Notes: a model not told the origin generated them from the letters alone. A DNA stretch of 64,000 bases from Siminovitchia acidinfaciens (GCF_003605385.1 NZ_QYTV02000007.1:62001-126000); one strand, 5' to 3'. Positions 34,834-44,103 are shown, numbered from the stretch's first letter. A program made the numbers and translations.

Positions 34834-36318
34834 TTACTCATTTTGATTTAAAACCCCTTCGATATAAAGGTTGGGGTTCGAAAGCGTCAGCGCGGCATCA
34901 CGGACATAGCCAGATAACAATTCCGCCCCCAAACCGAGTCCAATTGATGCAGCAGCAAGCAAAATGCCTGGAATCAGCAAACCTTTTCGAAGAGGAACCG
35001 CTTCATCCTCACTGATGGTCGTCTCACCCCAAAAGCACTGTTTAAAAATGCGGAGCAGTGAATACAGTACAAAGAGACTTGAAATTAAAGAGATGGCAAG
35101 CAGAATAAAGGAGCCGGACTCGATTGCTCCCTGACTGACCAGCACTTTTCCTAAAAATCCGCTTAACGGCGGAATGCCTGCAAGCGACAGCATTACAATG
35201 AAAAATAACCAGCCCAATGTCGGGTAATTGCGAATAAGTCCACTCATCCTATCCATTTTTGAGGTACCAGTTAGGGCAATCATCGTTCCTGCCAGCAGGA
35301 ACAATAAAGCTTTTGAAAACATGTCGTGGACGAGATAATATATGGACCCTTCTATTGCTGCTGGTGTTGAAACGGCAAGCCCAACGAGGATGAACCCGGC
35401 CCCGATAATGACATTATAAGAAACAATCAAACGAATATCCTTATAGGCGATGGCTCCCAGGCTACCGCCTATCAATGTCACCCCTGCCATGATACCAATC
35501 AGAGTATGAGTGATCTGCGGTTCGTGGTAGAAAATAAGGGAAAACACCCGAAACATAGAATAAATACCCACTTTAGTCAATAATGCGCCAAACAAAGCGG
35601 CCACTGCCGTCGGAGGAGCGCTGTATGAGCCTGGCAGCCAGAAATAAAGCAGAAGCCCCGCCTTCAATCCGAACACAATCAAAAATAATATACTGATCAT
35701 TGTTAAAATCGGGGTTTGTCCGGATTCAGCAACCCTTTGAGATAAATGCGCCATATTCAAGGTTCCGACCGCACCGTACAGATAAGCTACCGCTACGAGA
35801 AAGAACCAAGAAGAAAGCACATTGATTGCTACATAAATCACCGATTCCTTCAATTGGACCTTTGTTCCACCAAGGGATATTAGAATGTATGAAGCCAGTA
35901 ACATCACTTCAAAACAGACGAAAAGATTGAAAATATCTCCGGTTAAAAACGAGCCGTTTACTCCCGCAACCATGAATAGGACAAATGGATAAAAAAACAT
36001 ATTTTCCCGGGAACGGCCGATGGAAAAGAACGCATACAACAGACAAATCGCTGTGACAATACTTGTCGTCAATACAAGCAGCATAGAAAAAGAATCTGCC
36101 ACGAAGAGAATGCCAAAAGGCGGTTCCCAGCCTCCAAAATCAAGGCGAAGAATTCCCGTGCTCCGGATAAGATTTAAAATGTACAGGCTGATGCCTGCAA
36201 CGGCAGCCATAATACCGATGCTGATCCAGCGCTGAAACTGTATGTGTCTACGGAAAAAAACGAGCAAAATACCAGTGATTAGTGGAAGTGCCATTGGTAA
36301 GACAATCATATTATTCAT
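34834..36318 (-). CDS. mrpD: Na+/H+ antiporter subunit D
   Basis: Proton-translocating subunit related to complex I NuoM/NuoN, 494 residues (B. subtilis 493). About 14 membrane segments. Conserved charges of the antiporter-like subunits are seen, including the glutamate in NLFVCFEVMLLASY (near residue 137), the lysine region GLKAGLLLYFWLPGSYSAPPTAVAALFGALLTKVGIY, and the LVHDMFSKALLFLLAG segment. ATG 36318 follows AGAGG by 8 nt and overlaps the mrpC stop by 8 bases. Together with MrpA it is thought to form the ion-translocating core. Confidence 0.95.
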   Translation of the reverse strand: MNNMIVLPMALPLITGILLVFFRRHIQFQRWISIGIMAAVAGISLYILNLIRSTGILRLDFGGWEPPFGILFVADSFSMLLVLTTSIVTAICLLYAFFSIGRSRENMFFYPFVLFMVAGVNGSFLTGDIFNLFVCFEVMLLASYILISLGGTKVQLKESVIYVAINVLSSWFFLVAVAYLYGAVGTLNMAHLSQRVAESGQTPILTMISILFLIVFGLKAGLLLYFWLPGSYSAPPTAVAALFGALLTKVGIYSMFRVFSLIFYHEPQITHTLIGIMAGVTLIGGSLGAIAYKDIRLIVSYNVIIGAGFILVGLAVSTPAAIEGSIYYLVHDMFSKALLFLLAGTMIALTGTSKMDRMSGLIRNYPTLGWLFFIVMLSLAGIPPLSGFLGKVLVSQGAIESGSFILLAISLISSLFVLYSLLRIFKQCFWGETTISEDEAVPLRKGLLIPGILLAAASIGLGLGAELLSGYVRDAALTLSNPNLYIEGVLNQNE

Positions 36319-36649
36319 CTTTGGTACCTCTTAACAGAACTTCATGGCCAACGTCAGTTTCCTGATACGACCGGTAAGCCATAACAAGAAAAACAGCTGT
36401 GACAGCAAAACTGATGACGATTGCTGTTAGAATAAGAGCCTGTGGAATGGCATCCGTATATGTATTTGGTTTTTCTCCCAACAACGGCACCGTGCCTTTT
36501 TTCAATCCCCCCATGACCATCAATAGCAGGTGAACCGCATGGGATAAAATTGCGGACCCCAAAATCACGCGCAACAGATTTTTGGAGAGGATTAAATAGG
36601 TTGCCACTGTTACAAGGACGCCTGATAGAATGGTTATTAATGTTTCCAT
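36311..36649 (-). CDS. mrpC: Na+/H+ antiporter subunit C
   Basis: Homologue of complex I subunit NuoK, 112 residues from the ATG at 36649 (B. subtilis MrpC 113). Three membrane segments; signature ILSKNLLRVILGSAILSHAVHLLL and DAIPQALILTAIVISFAVTA. A longer reading from 36667 lacks the family's N-terminus, and GAGG lies about 12 nt upstream, so the exact start is the weakest point. It starts 4 bases after mrpB and overlaps mrpD. Confidence 0.9.
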   Translation of the reverse strand: METLITILSGVLVTVATYLILSKNLLRVILGSAILSHAVHLLLMVMGGLKKGTVPLLGEKPNTYTDAIPQALILTAIVISFAVTAVFLVMAYRSYQETDVGHEVLLRGTKDE

Positions 36650-36653
36650 AAAC

Positions 36654-37076
36654 TTAAACATCCTCACTTATACTTAGAATGATCGAAACCACTACACCAA
36701 CGACCGTCAAGGCAACACCCGCTTCAAATAATGTGATCGTAGCGAATTCGGTTTCACCGAAATAAGGCAGGTGGAAAGTGGAATATGCTTGGAATAAAAA
36801 AGGTTTGCCAAAGACGACAGCCCCCAAGCCGGTTGTTACCGAGATGAGCACCCCAAGTGCAGCAACCCGCTTGAAATCAAAAGGAATCCCCTTCTGGATC
36901 GTATCTATATCAAAAGCAAGGAATAGCAGGACAAAGGCAGAGGCAAGGACAAGACCACCGATAAAGCCTCCTCCAGGACTGTTATGTCCGGAGAAAAACA
37001 AATACACAGCGACAGTCAATATGATGAACACAACGATTTTTGTAACCGTTTCTAATATGACATCATTGATCTTCAA
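36654..37076 (-). CDS. mrpB: Na+/H+ antiporter subunit B
   Basis: Membrane subunit of the Mrp complex, 140 residues (usual about 140). The signature FFSGHNSPGGGFIGGLVLASAF near residue 27 is present, with four membrane segments and a polar FGETEFATITLFEAGVAL before the last one. TTG start at 37076, 7 nt from AGGAGGA, overlapping the end of mrpA by 14 bases. The gene is co-transcribed with mrpA. Confidence 0.93.
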   Translation of the reverse strand: MKINDVILETVTKIVVFIILTVAVYLFFSGHNSPGGGFIGGLVLASAFVLLFLAFDIDTIQKGIPFDFKRVAALGVLISVTTGLGAVVFGKPFLFQAYSTFHLPYFGETEFATITLFEAGVALTVVGVVVSIILSISEDV

Positions 37077-39474
37077 CTTTATCTCCTCCTTTACCCAGCT
37101 TTAATTTTGTCAATGTATACACGCCAATCCCCGCAATGAAAAGAACAACGACTTCAAGCATCGTATCAAACGCACGGAAGTCTCCCAATATCGCATTTAC
37201 AATATTCTTACCGCCGGTCAATTCATCGGCTTTTTCAAAAAATCCCGAGATAGTGGTGAATAATTTACCACTTTGAACGGACAGAGCACCCAGGACAAAA
37301 ATGACACCCACAGAAATTGAGATAAACAGATTAAGCAATTTTACCTTCGGAGCAGTCTGTCCTTCCCCCCTCTCCCATTGAGGAAGGAAGTAAAAGCAAA
37401 CTAAAAACAAGGCAGTTGTCACTGTCTCGACAACAATTTGGGTAAGTGCCAAGTCCGGCGCGCGTAGTACTACAAACAAAGCCGCAATCCCATAGCCCAG
37501 AACTCCATTCAGTAATATGGCTGTCACCCTTGTTGCTGCAAACGGAATAGAGATGCCTGCAGCCATCATGACCAGAACCAGAATCCACTCAAATAAACGG
37601 ATAGGCGCTTGATTAAATTGACTAATGGAGAATGCTCCTGTCATAAATAAAGCTCCGCCAATGACTAATATGAAAAAGAGATAAATATATAGCAAATAAT
37701 CCCTCAGAATACCTGTCATATAAAACCTGGTAAAAGCGGAGGAGCTGCTTTCCAGTCTTAGCAGCGTATTGTTATAAAGAATATCAAATGACCATGTTGT
37801 TGGAAAAAGTGAAAAAACACCTTTCCACTTTCGCATGTATACATAAAGAAGGGATCCAAAAGCAACAACACCGATCGTCATGAAAACTTCCATATTAAAG
37901 CCGTGCCAGACCGATATGTGCTGGCCTAATTCAACTTTTTCAGCTAACGACGGGAAAATGCTTACCATTGCCGGGCGTAATAAATAGTCCCCAACGATAT
38001 TCGGAAAGAAGAAAATCGCCAAAACCAAAGCAGCCAAAATCGACGGCGGGATAAGCATGCCGACAGGCGCTTCATGCACCTCACGGTCTCCGACTTCAAG
38101 TCGGCTTGTACCAAGGAAAGTTTTAAAAACGATAATCATGCTGTAAACAAACGTAAAGACACTTGCGGTCCATGCAATTACAGGAATCAGTATGCCCCAT
38201 GTATCCAGTGAAAAAATGCCAACTTGAGTAATATTCAAAACAGCGGCGAAAAACATTTCCTTGCTTAGGAACCCATTAAACGGGGGCAGCCCAGCCATCG
38301 AAAAACTTCCTATCATCGCAATCGTAAACGACACAGGCATGAAGGACATCAACCCGCCCAATCGGCGTATATCCCTTGTTCCGACCTCATGGTCAACGAT
38401 GCCCACCACCATGAACAGCGCACCCTTAAAGGTGGAATGGTTAATCAAGTGGAAAAGGCCGGCAAAGGTCGCTTGTGTAAACAGAACTGCTTCCATACTT
38501 GCCCCCATGTCCAGGGACATGGAGCCAATTCCCAAAAGACTCATAATCAAACCCAACTGACTGATGGTTGAATACGCCAGTAGCGCTTTCAGATCTGTTT
38601 GGCGGACAGCTGTAAAAGAACCCCAGGAAAGCGTTACAAGACCTATTCCTGTCACAAGCCAAAACCAAAGTTCCCCTTCACCAAATACAGGTGTGAACCG
38701 GGCCACCAAATAAATACCTGCTTTGACCATCGTAGCAGAGTGCAAATAAGCACTGACTGGCGTCGGAGCCTCCATCGCGTCAGGAAGCCAAATATGAAAC
38801 GGAAACTGGGCTGATTTGGTGAACGCACCTATCAGCAGCAGAACAAGGGCAGGGGTAAACAGCGGATGATTGATATCAACAGCCGCAATGATTTCTCTTA
38901 TGTTCATCGTACCTGTCATTAAATAAATCATGATAAAGCTGGTAAGCATGGCCAATCCGCCGCTTACAGTAATCAACATGGCTTTTTGCGCCCCATATCT
39001 TGATCCCTTTCTGTGAAACCAGAAAGCAATCAACAGGAAAGATGAAATGCTTGTAAGTTCCCAGAATACATATAAAACCATTAAATTATCTGAAAAGACA
39101 ACACCAAGCATGCTGCCCATAAAAAGGAGCAAATAAATATAAAAGTGCTTCAAAGATTCTTCTGAGGATAAATAATAAATTGAGTAGAGGATAACGAGAC
39201 TTCCAATACCAGTGATCAAAAGTCCAAAAATCAAGCTAAGTCCATCTAAGTATGTAGTAAAGTCTATACTATAAGAAGGGATCCACATCATCTTGTTCAA
39301 ATAGATATTCCCGTTCGCAACCGATGGGATATAACGGGCTATAGCAATAAACAAAGCTGCCGGCACCAGAAAAACAAGCCAGCCTATATAATTAGGGGCA
39401 TTTCTTTTAAATAAGATGGGAAGAAAAATGGCAGCCAGAAAAGGGATCATGATGATCAGATTCACAGTTAACAA
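37063..39474 (-). CDS. mrpA: Na+/H+ antiporter subunit A
   Basis: Largest subunit of the Mrp complex, 803 residues (B. subtilis 801). The N-terminal 500 residues are complex I NuoL-like (YVFWELTSISSFLLIAFW, IWLPDAMEAPTPVSAYLHSATMVKAGIYL, LINHSTFKGALFMVVGIVDHE). The C-terminal part is the MrpA-specific region related to NuoJ/MbhD-E (VVETVTTALFLVCFYFLP). The start is TTG at 39474 with GAGG 7 nt upstream. First gene of the operon mrpA-B-C-D-E-F-G, so the antiporter is complete. Promoter not located; the upstream region holds the GC-rich element at 39584. Confidence 0.95.
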   Translation of the reverse strand: MLTVNLIIMIPFLAAIFLPILFKRNAPNYIGWLVFLVPAALFIAIARYIPSVANGNIYLNKMMWIPSYSIDFTTYLDGLSLIFGLLITGIGSLVILYSIYYLSSEESLKHFYIYLLLFMGSMLGVVFSDNLMVLYVFWELTSISSFLLIAFWFHRKGSRYGAQKAMLITVSGGLAMLTSFIMIYLMTGTMNIREIIAAVDINHPLFTPALVLLLIGAFTKSAQFPFHIWLPDAMEAPTPVSAYLHSATMVKAGIYLVARFTPVFGEGELWFWLVTGIGLVTLSWGSFTAVRQTDLKALLAYSTISQLGLIMSLLGIGSMSLDMGASMEAVLFTQATFAGLFHLINHSTFKGALFMVVGIVDHEVGTRDIRRLGGLMSFMPVSFTIAMIGSFSMAGLPPFNGFLSKEMFFAAVLNITQVGIFSLDTWGILIPVIAWTASVFTFVYSMIIVFKTFLGTSRLEVGDREVHEAPVGMLIPPSILAALVLAIFFFPNIVGDYLLRPAMVSIFPSLAEKVELGQHISVWHGFNMEVFMTIGVVAFGSLLYVYMRKWKGVFSLFPTTWSFDILYNNTLLRLESSSSAFTRFYMTGILRDYLLYIYLFFILVIGGALFMTGAFSISQFNQAPIRLFEWILVLVMMAAGISIPFAATRVTAILLNGVLGYGIAALFVVLRAPDLALTQIVVETVTTALFLVCFYFLPQWERGEGQTAPKVKLLNLFISISVGVIFVLGALSVQSGKLFTTISGFFEKADELTGGKNIVNAILGDFRAFDTMLEVVVLFIAGIGVYTLTKLKLGKGGDKVEDQ

Positions 39475-39583
39475 AACCAGACCTCACTTTCATCGCGATA
39501 TTTGCATTTGCTGTCACAAGGTTATTTTTACAATAATCACCATATTTCTATATATATTTGTTTGAAGCATTCTGCTTTACGAT

Positions 39584-39765
39584 TTGGGCGGCGTACAGGT
39601 AGTGCTAGTGCCACTGACGCCACAGGACGCGCTGGTGCAAGCAAAGCAAAAGGACAAGGAAAGCTTCAGCAGCATAAACATCACATGGAGGAAAAGCGTT
39701 TGCTTTTTTCGAGGGCGCGGCGACTTGAGGCCGCGACGCACAAGAAATGAAACCTTTCATTTCTC
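39584..39765. other. GC-rich structured non-coding element
   Basis: A segment clearly richer in G and C than its surroundings. It contains GCGGC/GCCGC around GACTTGAG (about 39712-39735) and a perfect 10-bp stem with a 2-base loop (39743-39764) at its end, followed by a run of A. No reading frame has a ribosome binding site. It looks like a dispersed extragenic repeat or an RNA gene; I have a vague impression of similar sequence between genes in other Bacillaceae, which I cannot verify here. Confidence 0.4.
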
Positions 39766-40191
39766 AAAAAAAAGCTTCTTTTTCGTACTACACACAAAAA
39801 ACGAACATGCATACAATACCTTTAACTTGTTGCAGTTTTGAAAAACACCTTTCTCCACTTGACTCCTGAGTCGGCAAGCGAGATAATGAGATGCCATAAG
39901 GATTCTTTTTATCAAATAAAAGAAAAGAGAGGTGTTCAATCTTACCGGTTGAACAAAGATTCCTTGAAACCTTTTTAACTTGGGGACCTGCTGTTAAATC
40001 ATGCGGCCAGATGAAATTTTGAATTAACTTATCCGTGGACAATGCGGGAAAAAAACTATAAAGTGTTCTATGTATTTTTTCCTTTTAAATTATACACTAA
40101 ACATAAAGCGTCTGCACTTTACAAGATTGACTGCGTCCATCAATATACTTGTTCCAATATTAAGGTGTCCTAAAGGACTTGAAATAAGGTC

Positions 40192-40219
40192 TTGAAAAAA
40201 CACCAAATTTAGTTATAAT
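40192..40219 (+). promoter_or_regulatory. Sigma-A promoter of the UspA-like gene
   Basis: TTGAAA and TATAAT are 16 bases apart, both close to consensus. The start of transcription would be about 70 bases before the GTG. Confidence 0.65.
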
Positions 40220-40294
40220 AATTTAGTTATATTTTTATAAATTGGCCAGTTTCCAATATTGTAGCCATAATTTTGATCTAGAGGTGAAATCGTC

Positions 40295-40981
40295 GTGAAG
40301 AATAGAAAGGGTCGTATGGATGAGAGTATTCTTGTTTGCGTATATTACGGTCCAAATGGAGAACGGTTAATTAAGCGTGGCGCCAAAATGGCGAATATGC
40401 TGGATTGTCCTTTGTATATATTGACAGTCGATCCGCTTCCATATGACGAATTCGATGCAGAAAAATCTGGATATGTTGACCGGTGGAAGGAACTGGCTGA
40501 TGAATTGGGCGCAGAAGAGTTTATTCTCATGGATAATGAAAAACGTCCAATTGCCAAAGCCATTGCCGAAGTTGCACACAAATATAATGTTACTCAAATT
40601 GTTATCGGGCAAACTGCCCAAAACAGATGGGAAGAGATTACAAAAGGATCTTTTGTAAATGTCCTTTTGAGAGTGATGTCCTTCATTGATATTCATATCG
40701 TATCCTTCGATCGCACACTTCAAACGGAAGAAGATTCCGCTTTTGAAAGAGGAGTGCGCTGCTATTTGCTAAAAGAAGGCGATGACTATGCTCTAAGCTT
40801 TTCCTGTCTGAGAGACATCTGCTATGAAGGCATATTTTATAAAGAAATCGGAACGGATTTCAATAATGGGATATTTAAATATACGCATAATGGGAGGCCC
40901 TACGAGGTCCAGGTCCATGATAGTAAAATTACCGAACCGCTGAAGACACCGGGAAACGTAAAGTTTCATGGTAAAGGATAA
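40295..40981 (+). CDS. Universal stress protein-like (UspA/KdpD-type) protein
   Basis: A 228-residue cytoplasmic protein. Residues 8-140 form an adenine-nucleotide alpha-hydrolase (UspA) fold of the type found in KdpD sensor domains: ILVCVYYGPNGERLIKRGAKMANML, PLYILTVDPL and NVTQIVIGQTAQNRWEEITKGSFVNVLLR. The last sequence is like the KdpD nucleotide-binding motif GxTxxxRWxE. The C-terminal part (145-228) has a separate fold of unknown function with several Cys. GTG start 8 nt from GAGGTG. A good promoter lies upstream and a terminator behind, so it is a single-gene unit. The role is unknown; a stress or ion-homeostasis link is only suggested by the KdpD resemblance. Confidence 0.8.
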   Translation: MKNRKGRMDESILVCVYYGPNGERLIKRGAKMANMLDCPLYILTVDPLPYDEFDAEKSGYVDRWKELADELGAEEFILMDNEKRPIAKAIAEVAHKYNVTQIVIGQTAQNRWEEITKGSFVNVLLRVMSFIDIHIVSFDRTLQTEEDSAFERGVRCYLLKEGDDYALSFSCLRDICYEGIFYKEIGTDFNNGIFKYTHNGRPYEVQVHDSKITEPLKTPGNVKFHGKG

Positions 40982-41005
40982 GGTAGAGGATGTATGCAAT
41001 ATAAT

Positions 41006-41046
41006 TAAGAGAGGCCCACTTTTCAATAAGTGAACCTCTCTTTTTG
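41006..41046. terminator. Bidirectional terminator between the UspA-like and AI-2E genes
   Basis: AAGAGAGG and CCTCTCTT with an inner CACTT/AAGTG pairing form the stem, and T-runs follow on both strands. It lies between two converging genes. Confidence 0.88.
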
Positions 41047-41068
41047 TTTTGTAAAAATTTTTTTAATA

Positions 41069-42091
41069 TTACGTTTCAACCGTTTCTTCCTTATTCGTCA
41101 CTTCCAGGACATCCAGCAGGAACACAAATACTGGAATTCCAATGATCAGCCCCCACACTCCAAAGAAGTTTTGTGAAAAAATAAGAACAATGAACGTATA
41201 AAATACCGGCAAATCGGTTTTTGCCGACATCAATTTTGGATTTAGTATATAGGCTTCCACTGCATGAATGATGGTGATGGCAACCACAACGTAAACAACC
41301 TTGATGAAACCGCCAATCGTATAGGCAATCAGACAAAGCGGAATCAGCGAAATGATGACCCCGGCCACCGGAATGAGCCCAAGAAAGAACACCATGATGG
41401 CCAGCACAAATAATTGCGGAAAGCCCATGATTGTCAAAGCTATGATCGTCAATACCGTATTGACTAACGCAATGATGAACTGTGCTTCGATGACTTTACC
41501 AAAGGTACGTGTGAATTTCTTTCCGAAAAATTCAATTTCAAAATAAAATGGCGCCAGCTTGCTCTCTTTAAACTTGCTGGTAAATTCCTTCAATCGAGGT
41601 TTTTCCAAGAGGAAAAACAGGCTTAAGATTAAGGCAATAATCACCTGAACGCTCGTTTTACTAATATCCGTAAAAGATTTTACCAAAAATGATAATCCAT
41701 TTTCCAAATACGCGGCAAGCTGATTTTTAGAAATAATAGTTTCAATAAAGCTTAAGATGGCATTTTCATGCGGCTGCGAGTAAAATGCAGTGATTTGTTT
41801 AATCAACTGGCTGATTTCCGCGGTGATGATCGGGAAATACTTTACAAGCCCATATGTGAGTATGCCTACAATGGCGGTATACATGATCAAAACAAGCACC
41901 CGCCTGTGGAGAGGAATCCGTTTGGCCGTGAACTCTATGAGACGATTCATTAAATACGAAAAAATAAAAGTCAGTAATATTAAGTTGATCATACTTCTAA
42001 GGCTGTACAAGATTAAAACGATCAGCCCAAAAATGATAATTCGTTTTACTCCCTTTTTCTGAAAAAACGCTGCCACATCCGTCAAGTTCAT
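41069..42091 (-). CDS. AI-2E family transporter
   Basis: A 340-residue membrane protein of the AI-2E/TqsA family. It has eight hydrophobic segments in the typical order: two near the N-terminus, a paired set around 55-85, a long amphipathic stretch, then the second cluster from about 200 on, with FFLGLIPVAGVIISLIPLCLIA and the FSQNFFGVWGLIIGIPVFVFLLDV end. Some relatives export signals; others exchange sodium for protons. The substrate is not predictable. AAGGGG precedes the ATG. It converges on the UspA-like gene and stands alone. Confidence 0.87.
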   Translation of the reverse strand: MNLTDVAAFFQKKGVKRIIIFGLIVLILYSLRSMINLILLTFIFSYLMNRLIEFTAKRIPLHRRVLVLIMYTAIVGILTYGLVKYFPIITAEISQLIKQITAFYSQPHENAILSFIETIISKNQLAAYLENGLSFLVKSFTDISKTSVQVIIALILSLFFLLEKPRLKEFTSKFKESKLAPFYFEIEFFGKKFTRTFGKVIEAQFIIALVNTVLTIIALTIMGFPQLFVLAIMVFFLGLIPVAGVIISLIPLCLIAYTIGGFIKVVYVVVAITIIHAVEAYILNPKLMSAKTDLPVFYTFIVLIFSQNFFGVWGLIIGIPVFVFLLDVLEVTNKEETVET

Positions 42092-42265
42092 TTCCCCTTG
42101 CTGTAAATCTTCCTATTATTTAATTATCGCCACGAACGCAAAAGATTACAAGGAAAATTAAATGGTTTTTAGCATAAAATTAAAAATTTTAATAAATATT
42201 ATTATCAGATTATCCACCCTTTGGATTTTTTTCCATTGTAAGCGTACTCCATTTAATAGATAAAT

Positions 42266-42287
42266 AGAAAAACCCCCGCTTGGGGGA
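42266..42287 (-). terminator. Terminator after the methyltransferase gene
   Basis: CCCCC and GGGGG with a 4-base loop on the minus strand, then TTTTT. It lies 5 bases after the stop at 42293. Confidence 0.85.
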
Positions 42288-42292
42288 GTTAT

Positions 42293-43012
42293 TCAAACGC
42301 TGCATCTGAAAGTTCGGCAGCCCAAAATATCCTTGTATACAATTGATAAGTGATGATGTTTTTCAAATATCTTATAAAACGAAGGATCAATTTGCTTTGA
42401 AAGTGAATAATCATTGGTAATTTCTGTTGGTAGGGCATCAGGCTGCAACTCCACCTTTTCCACTTCGATATGTTTAAAACCCGCATTTTGAAATTGGGTG
42501 AGCCATTCCTGTTCATCCAACAATTGCCTGACGCCGTAGAAATTCAGGATCTCCTCTAGCTGCTTCTCCGAAACAACTGCATTACGGACCATTTCAATAG
42601 CCAGTAAAACTCCATTTGGCTTTAAGACCCGTTTATATTCGGGAATTGTTTTTGAGATATCCGTAAAAGCAGTGACAGATTCGGAAAGGAGGAGATCAAA
42701 TGTCTCGTTTTCAAAAGGAAGGTTTTCAGCGCTGCCATGCTGAGTTTCGATTTGAAGGTTCATCGATTGGAATCTTTTTTTTGCCTTCTCCAACATCATT
42801 TTATTGTAATCCAATGCTGTGACCTGGCACTGGTGCTGTTTTGCAATAAACGCAGATGTTTGTCCGGTTCCACAACCGACATCGAGCACTTTCGTGGATT
42901 CATCAACTTTTTCCCTGGATAAAATCCTTCTAGTTAGATTAAGGCCGCCGGGATGGGCACCTCCAACACCGAATAAGGCCAAGCAATTCAAATAAGTGCT
43001 TTCCACATGCAT
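42293..43012 (-). CDS. Class I SAM-dependent methyltransferase
   Basis: A 239-residue cytoplasmic methyltransferase. The Rossmann SAM motifs are present: motif I VLDVGCGTGQTSAF near residue 42, the acidic residue in VTALDYNKMMLEKA, HGSAENLPFENETFDLLLSESV and VLKPNGVLLAIEM. A substrate cannot be named from the sequence. The start is ATG at 43012, with AAGGCGG about 4 nt before; an open extension to 43126 runs through a 51-base palindrome and has no site. It shares a strand with the Rieske oxygenase gene 117 bases upstream, but the palindrome lies between, so coupling is doubtful. Confidence 0.88.
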   Translation of the reverse strand: MHVESTYLNCLALFGVGGAHPGGLNLTRRILSREKVDESTKVLDVGCGTGQTSAFIAKQHQCQVTALDYNKMMLEKAKKRFQSMNLQIETQHGSAENLPFENETFDLLLSESVTAFTDISKTIPEYKRVLKPNGVLLAIEMVRNAVVSEKQLEEILNFYGVRQLLDEQEWLTQFQNAGFKHIEVEKVELQPDALPTEITNDYSLSKQIDPSFYKIFEKHHHLSIVYKDILGCRTFRCSV

Positions 43013-43064
43013 TACCGCCTTTTGTTTGAAGTCTCCTATATGATATTCAAGAAGGCGGCAAATG

Positions 43065-43115
43065 CCCCTATGGGGTCTTTTATGGGGGCTGCCCCCATAA
43101 AAGACCCCATAGGGG
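43065..43115. repeat. 51-base perfect palindrome (25-1-25)
   Basis: The left arm (43065-43089) is exactly complementary to the right arm (43091-43115) around a single T. Each arm itself contains a smaller palindrome of CCCC and GGGG around TAT or ATA, so several folds compete. No U-tract follows on the minus strand, so it is not a classical terminator. It lies between two same-strand genes. Confidence 0.93.
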
Positions 43116-43128
43116 AGCCTCTCCAACT

Positions 43129-44103
43129 TTATGCAGTTCCTAATACTACTCCAAGTTCTTTCAAGTACTGTCTGTACGCGATGCTCACACGGTCTGATAC
43201 AAGTGACAGCTCCACCTGCAGATCGAGTGGCAGTTCTTCGGGCTTCTGGTTTTGAACAATCGGCTTGTCCTGTGAAAAAATTTCATCCTGGAAAGCAATG
43301 ATCTCTTCGTCAGACAATCCAGTTTCATAGTTAAATGACAAAATACCATAAGCGATGGATGTTTCTTCATCAACCGGGCGAACCGTCAACATAATTGTCA
43401 TGAGTGTATCTTTTTCGCGATCCCTTTTTGTAAACCGAACTGTGAATGGGCGAAGAATTTCATATGTATAATATACATATTTCGCCTGCCCGGAGCCGTC
43501 TGGATCTGGCTGGAAGATTGCAATTTCATCAGAGTAAATGCGGCCATCTTCATAATTGACTTTGTAATTTTCTATTTCCCGGTGCGTTTCCGCCCCCAAA
43601 TATCCCTCATGAACAACGGCAAGATGGCCGACATCCAGGAAGTTTTCAATGATACGTGGCGGCTTTGCCTGCACTTCCTGCGGACCCCAAATAACGTTGT
43701 GGAACTCGGTGCCATCCATTTCAGGATACGGAAAAATATCCGGTTGATTTCCTGCGAGATTGACCCAGATAAATCCGTATTTTTCCATACAGGAATAGGA
43801 TGTCGCTTTCGCTTTTTTCGGAATTGGTTTTCCTTCCGGCAGCTGTGGAATTTTAACACAGTCTCCGTTGTCACCGTACTCCCACGCATGGTAAGGGCAT
43901 ACTAGACAATCATTTTTAACTTCTCCCAATGACAGGGCAGCCCCACGGTGAATACAAAGATCCTTAAAAGCATGCACACCTTTGCTGTTCCTGAAAATTG
44001 CAAGGCGCTCTCCCATTAAAACAACCTGAATCGGCTTTTCTTTCACATCTTCTGAACGGCAGGCGACAAGCCAGTCTTCCTGCAGCACTTTGTCCTCTAA
44101 CAT
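43129..44103 (-). CDS. Rieske 2Fe-2S aromatic ring-hydroxylating oxygenase, alpha-like
   Basis: A 324-residue oxygenase. The N-terminal Rieske domain has Cys50-Ile-His52 (CIHRGAAL) and Cys69-Pro-Tyr-His72 (CPYHAW) for the cluster. The catalytic domain carries IENFLDVGHLAVVHEGYLG near residue 150, where the bridging Asp and two His of the mononuclear iron site fall in the typical spacing. It resembles the PaO/vanillate demethylase/N-demethylase group rather than the large alpha subunits of dioxygenases. AGGAGG is 7 nt from the ATG at 44103. No ferredoxin or reductase gene is adjacent. It is divergent from an NCS2 purine/pyrimidine permease (183 bases between the starts). Confidence 0.9.
   Translation of the reverse strand: MLEDKVLQEDWLVACRSEDVKEKPIQVVLMGERLAIFRNSKGVHAFKDLCIHRGAALSLGEVKNDCLVCPYHAWEYGDNGDCVKIPQLPEGKPIPKKAKATSYSCMEKYGFIWVNLAGNQPDIFPYPEMDGTEFHNVIWGPQEVQAKPPRIIENFLDVGHLAVVHEGYLGAETHREIENYKVNYEDGRIYSDEIAIFQPDPDGSGQAKYVYYTYEILRPFTVRFTKRDREKDTLMTIMLTVRPVDEETSIAYGILSFNYETGLSDEEIIAFQDEIFSQDKPIVQNQKPEELPLDLQVELSLVSDRVSIAYRQYLKELGVVLGTA

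Larger units (their letters stand above)
39475..40294. other. Long divergent intergenic region between mrpA and the UspA-like gene
   Basis: About 820 bases without a supported gene. Open frames at 39502-39841 and 39757-40042 have no ribosome binding sites. The first half holds the structured GC-rich element listed separately. The rest is AT-rich, with hairpins GTTCAA/TTGAAC (39934-39954) and GTCCT/AGGAC (40167-40178), and the promoter at 40192. Confidence 0.5.

Noticed and set aside
39502-40042. Short open frames upstream of mrpA
   Set aside because: No ribosome binding site, low-complexity or odd composition; they coincide with the GC-rich element and its hairpins.
43013-43126. 38-residue N-terminal extension of the methyltransferase
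   Set aside because: It would translate through the perfect palindrome and lacks a ribosome binding site; the family's start fits ATG 43012.
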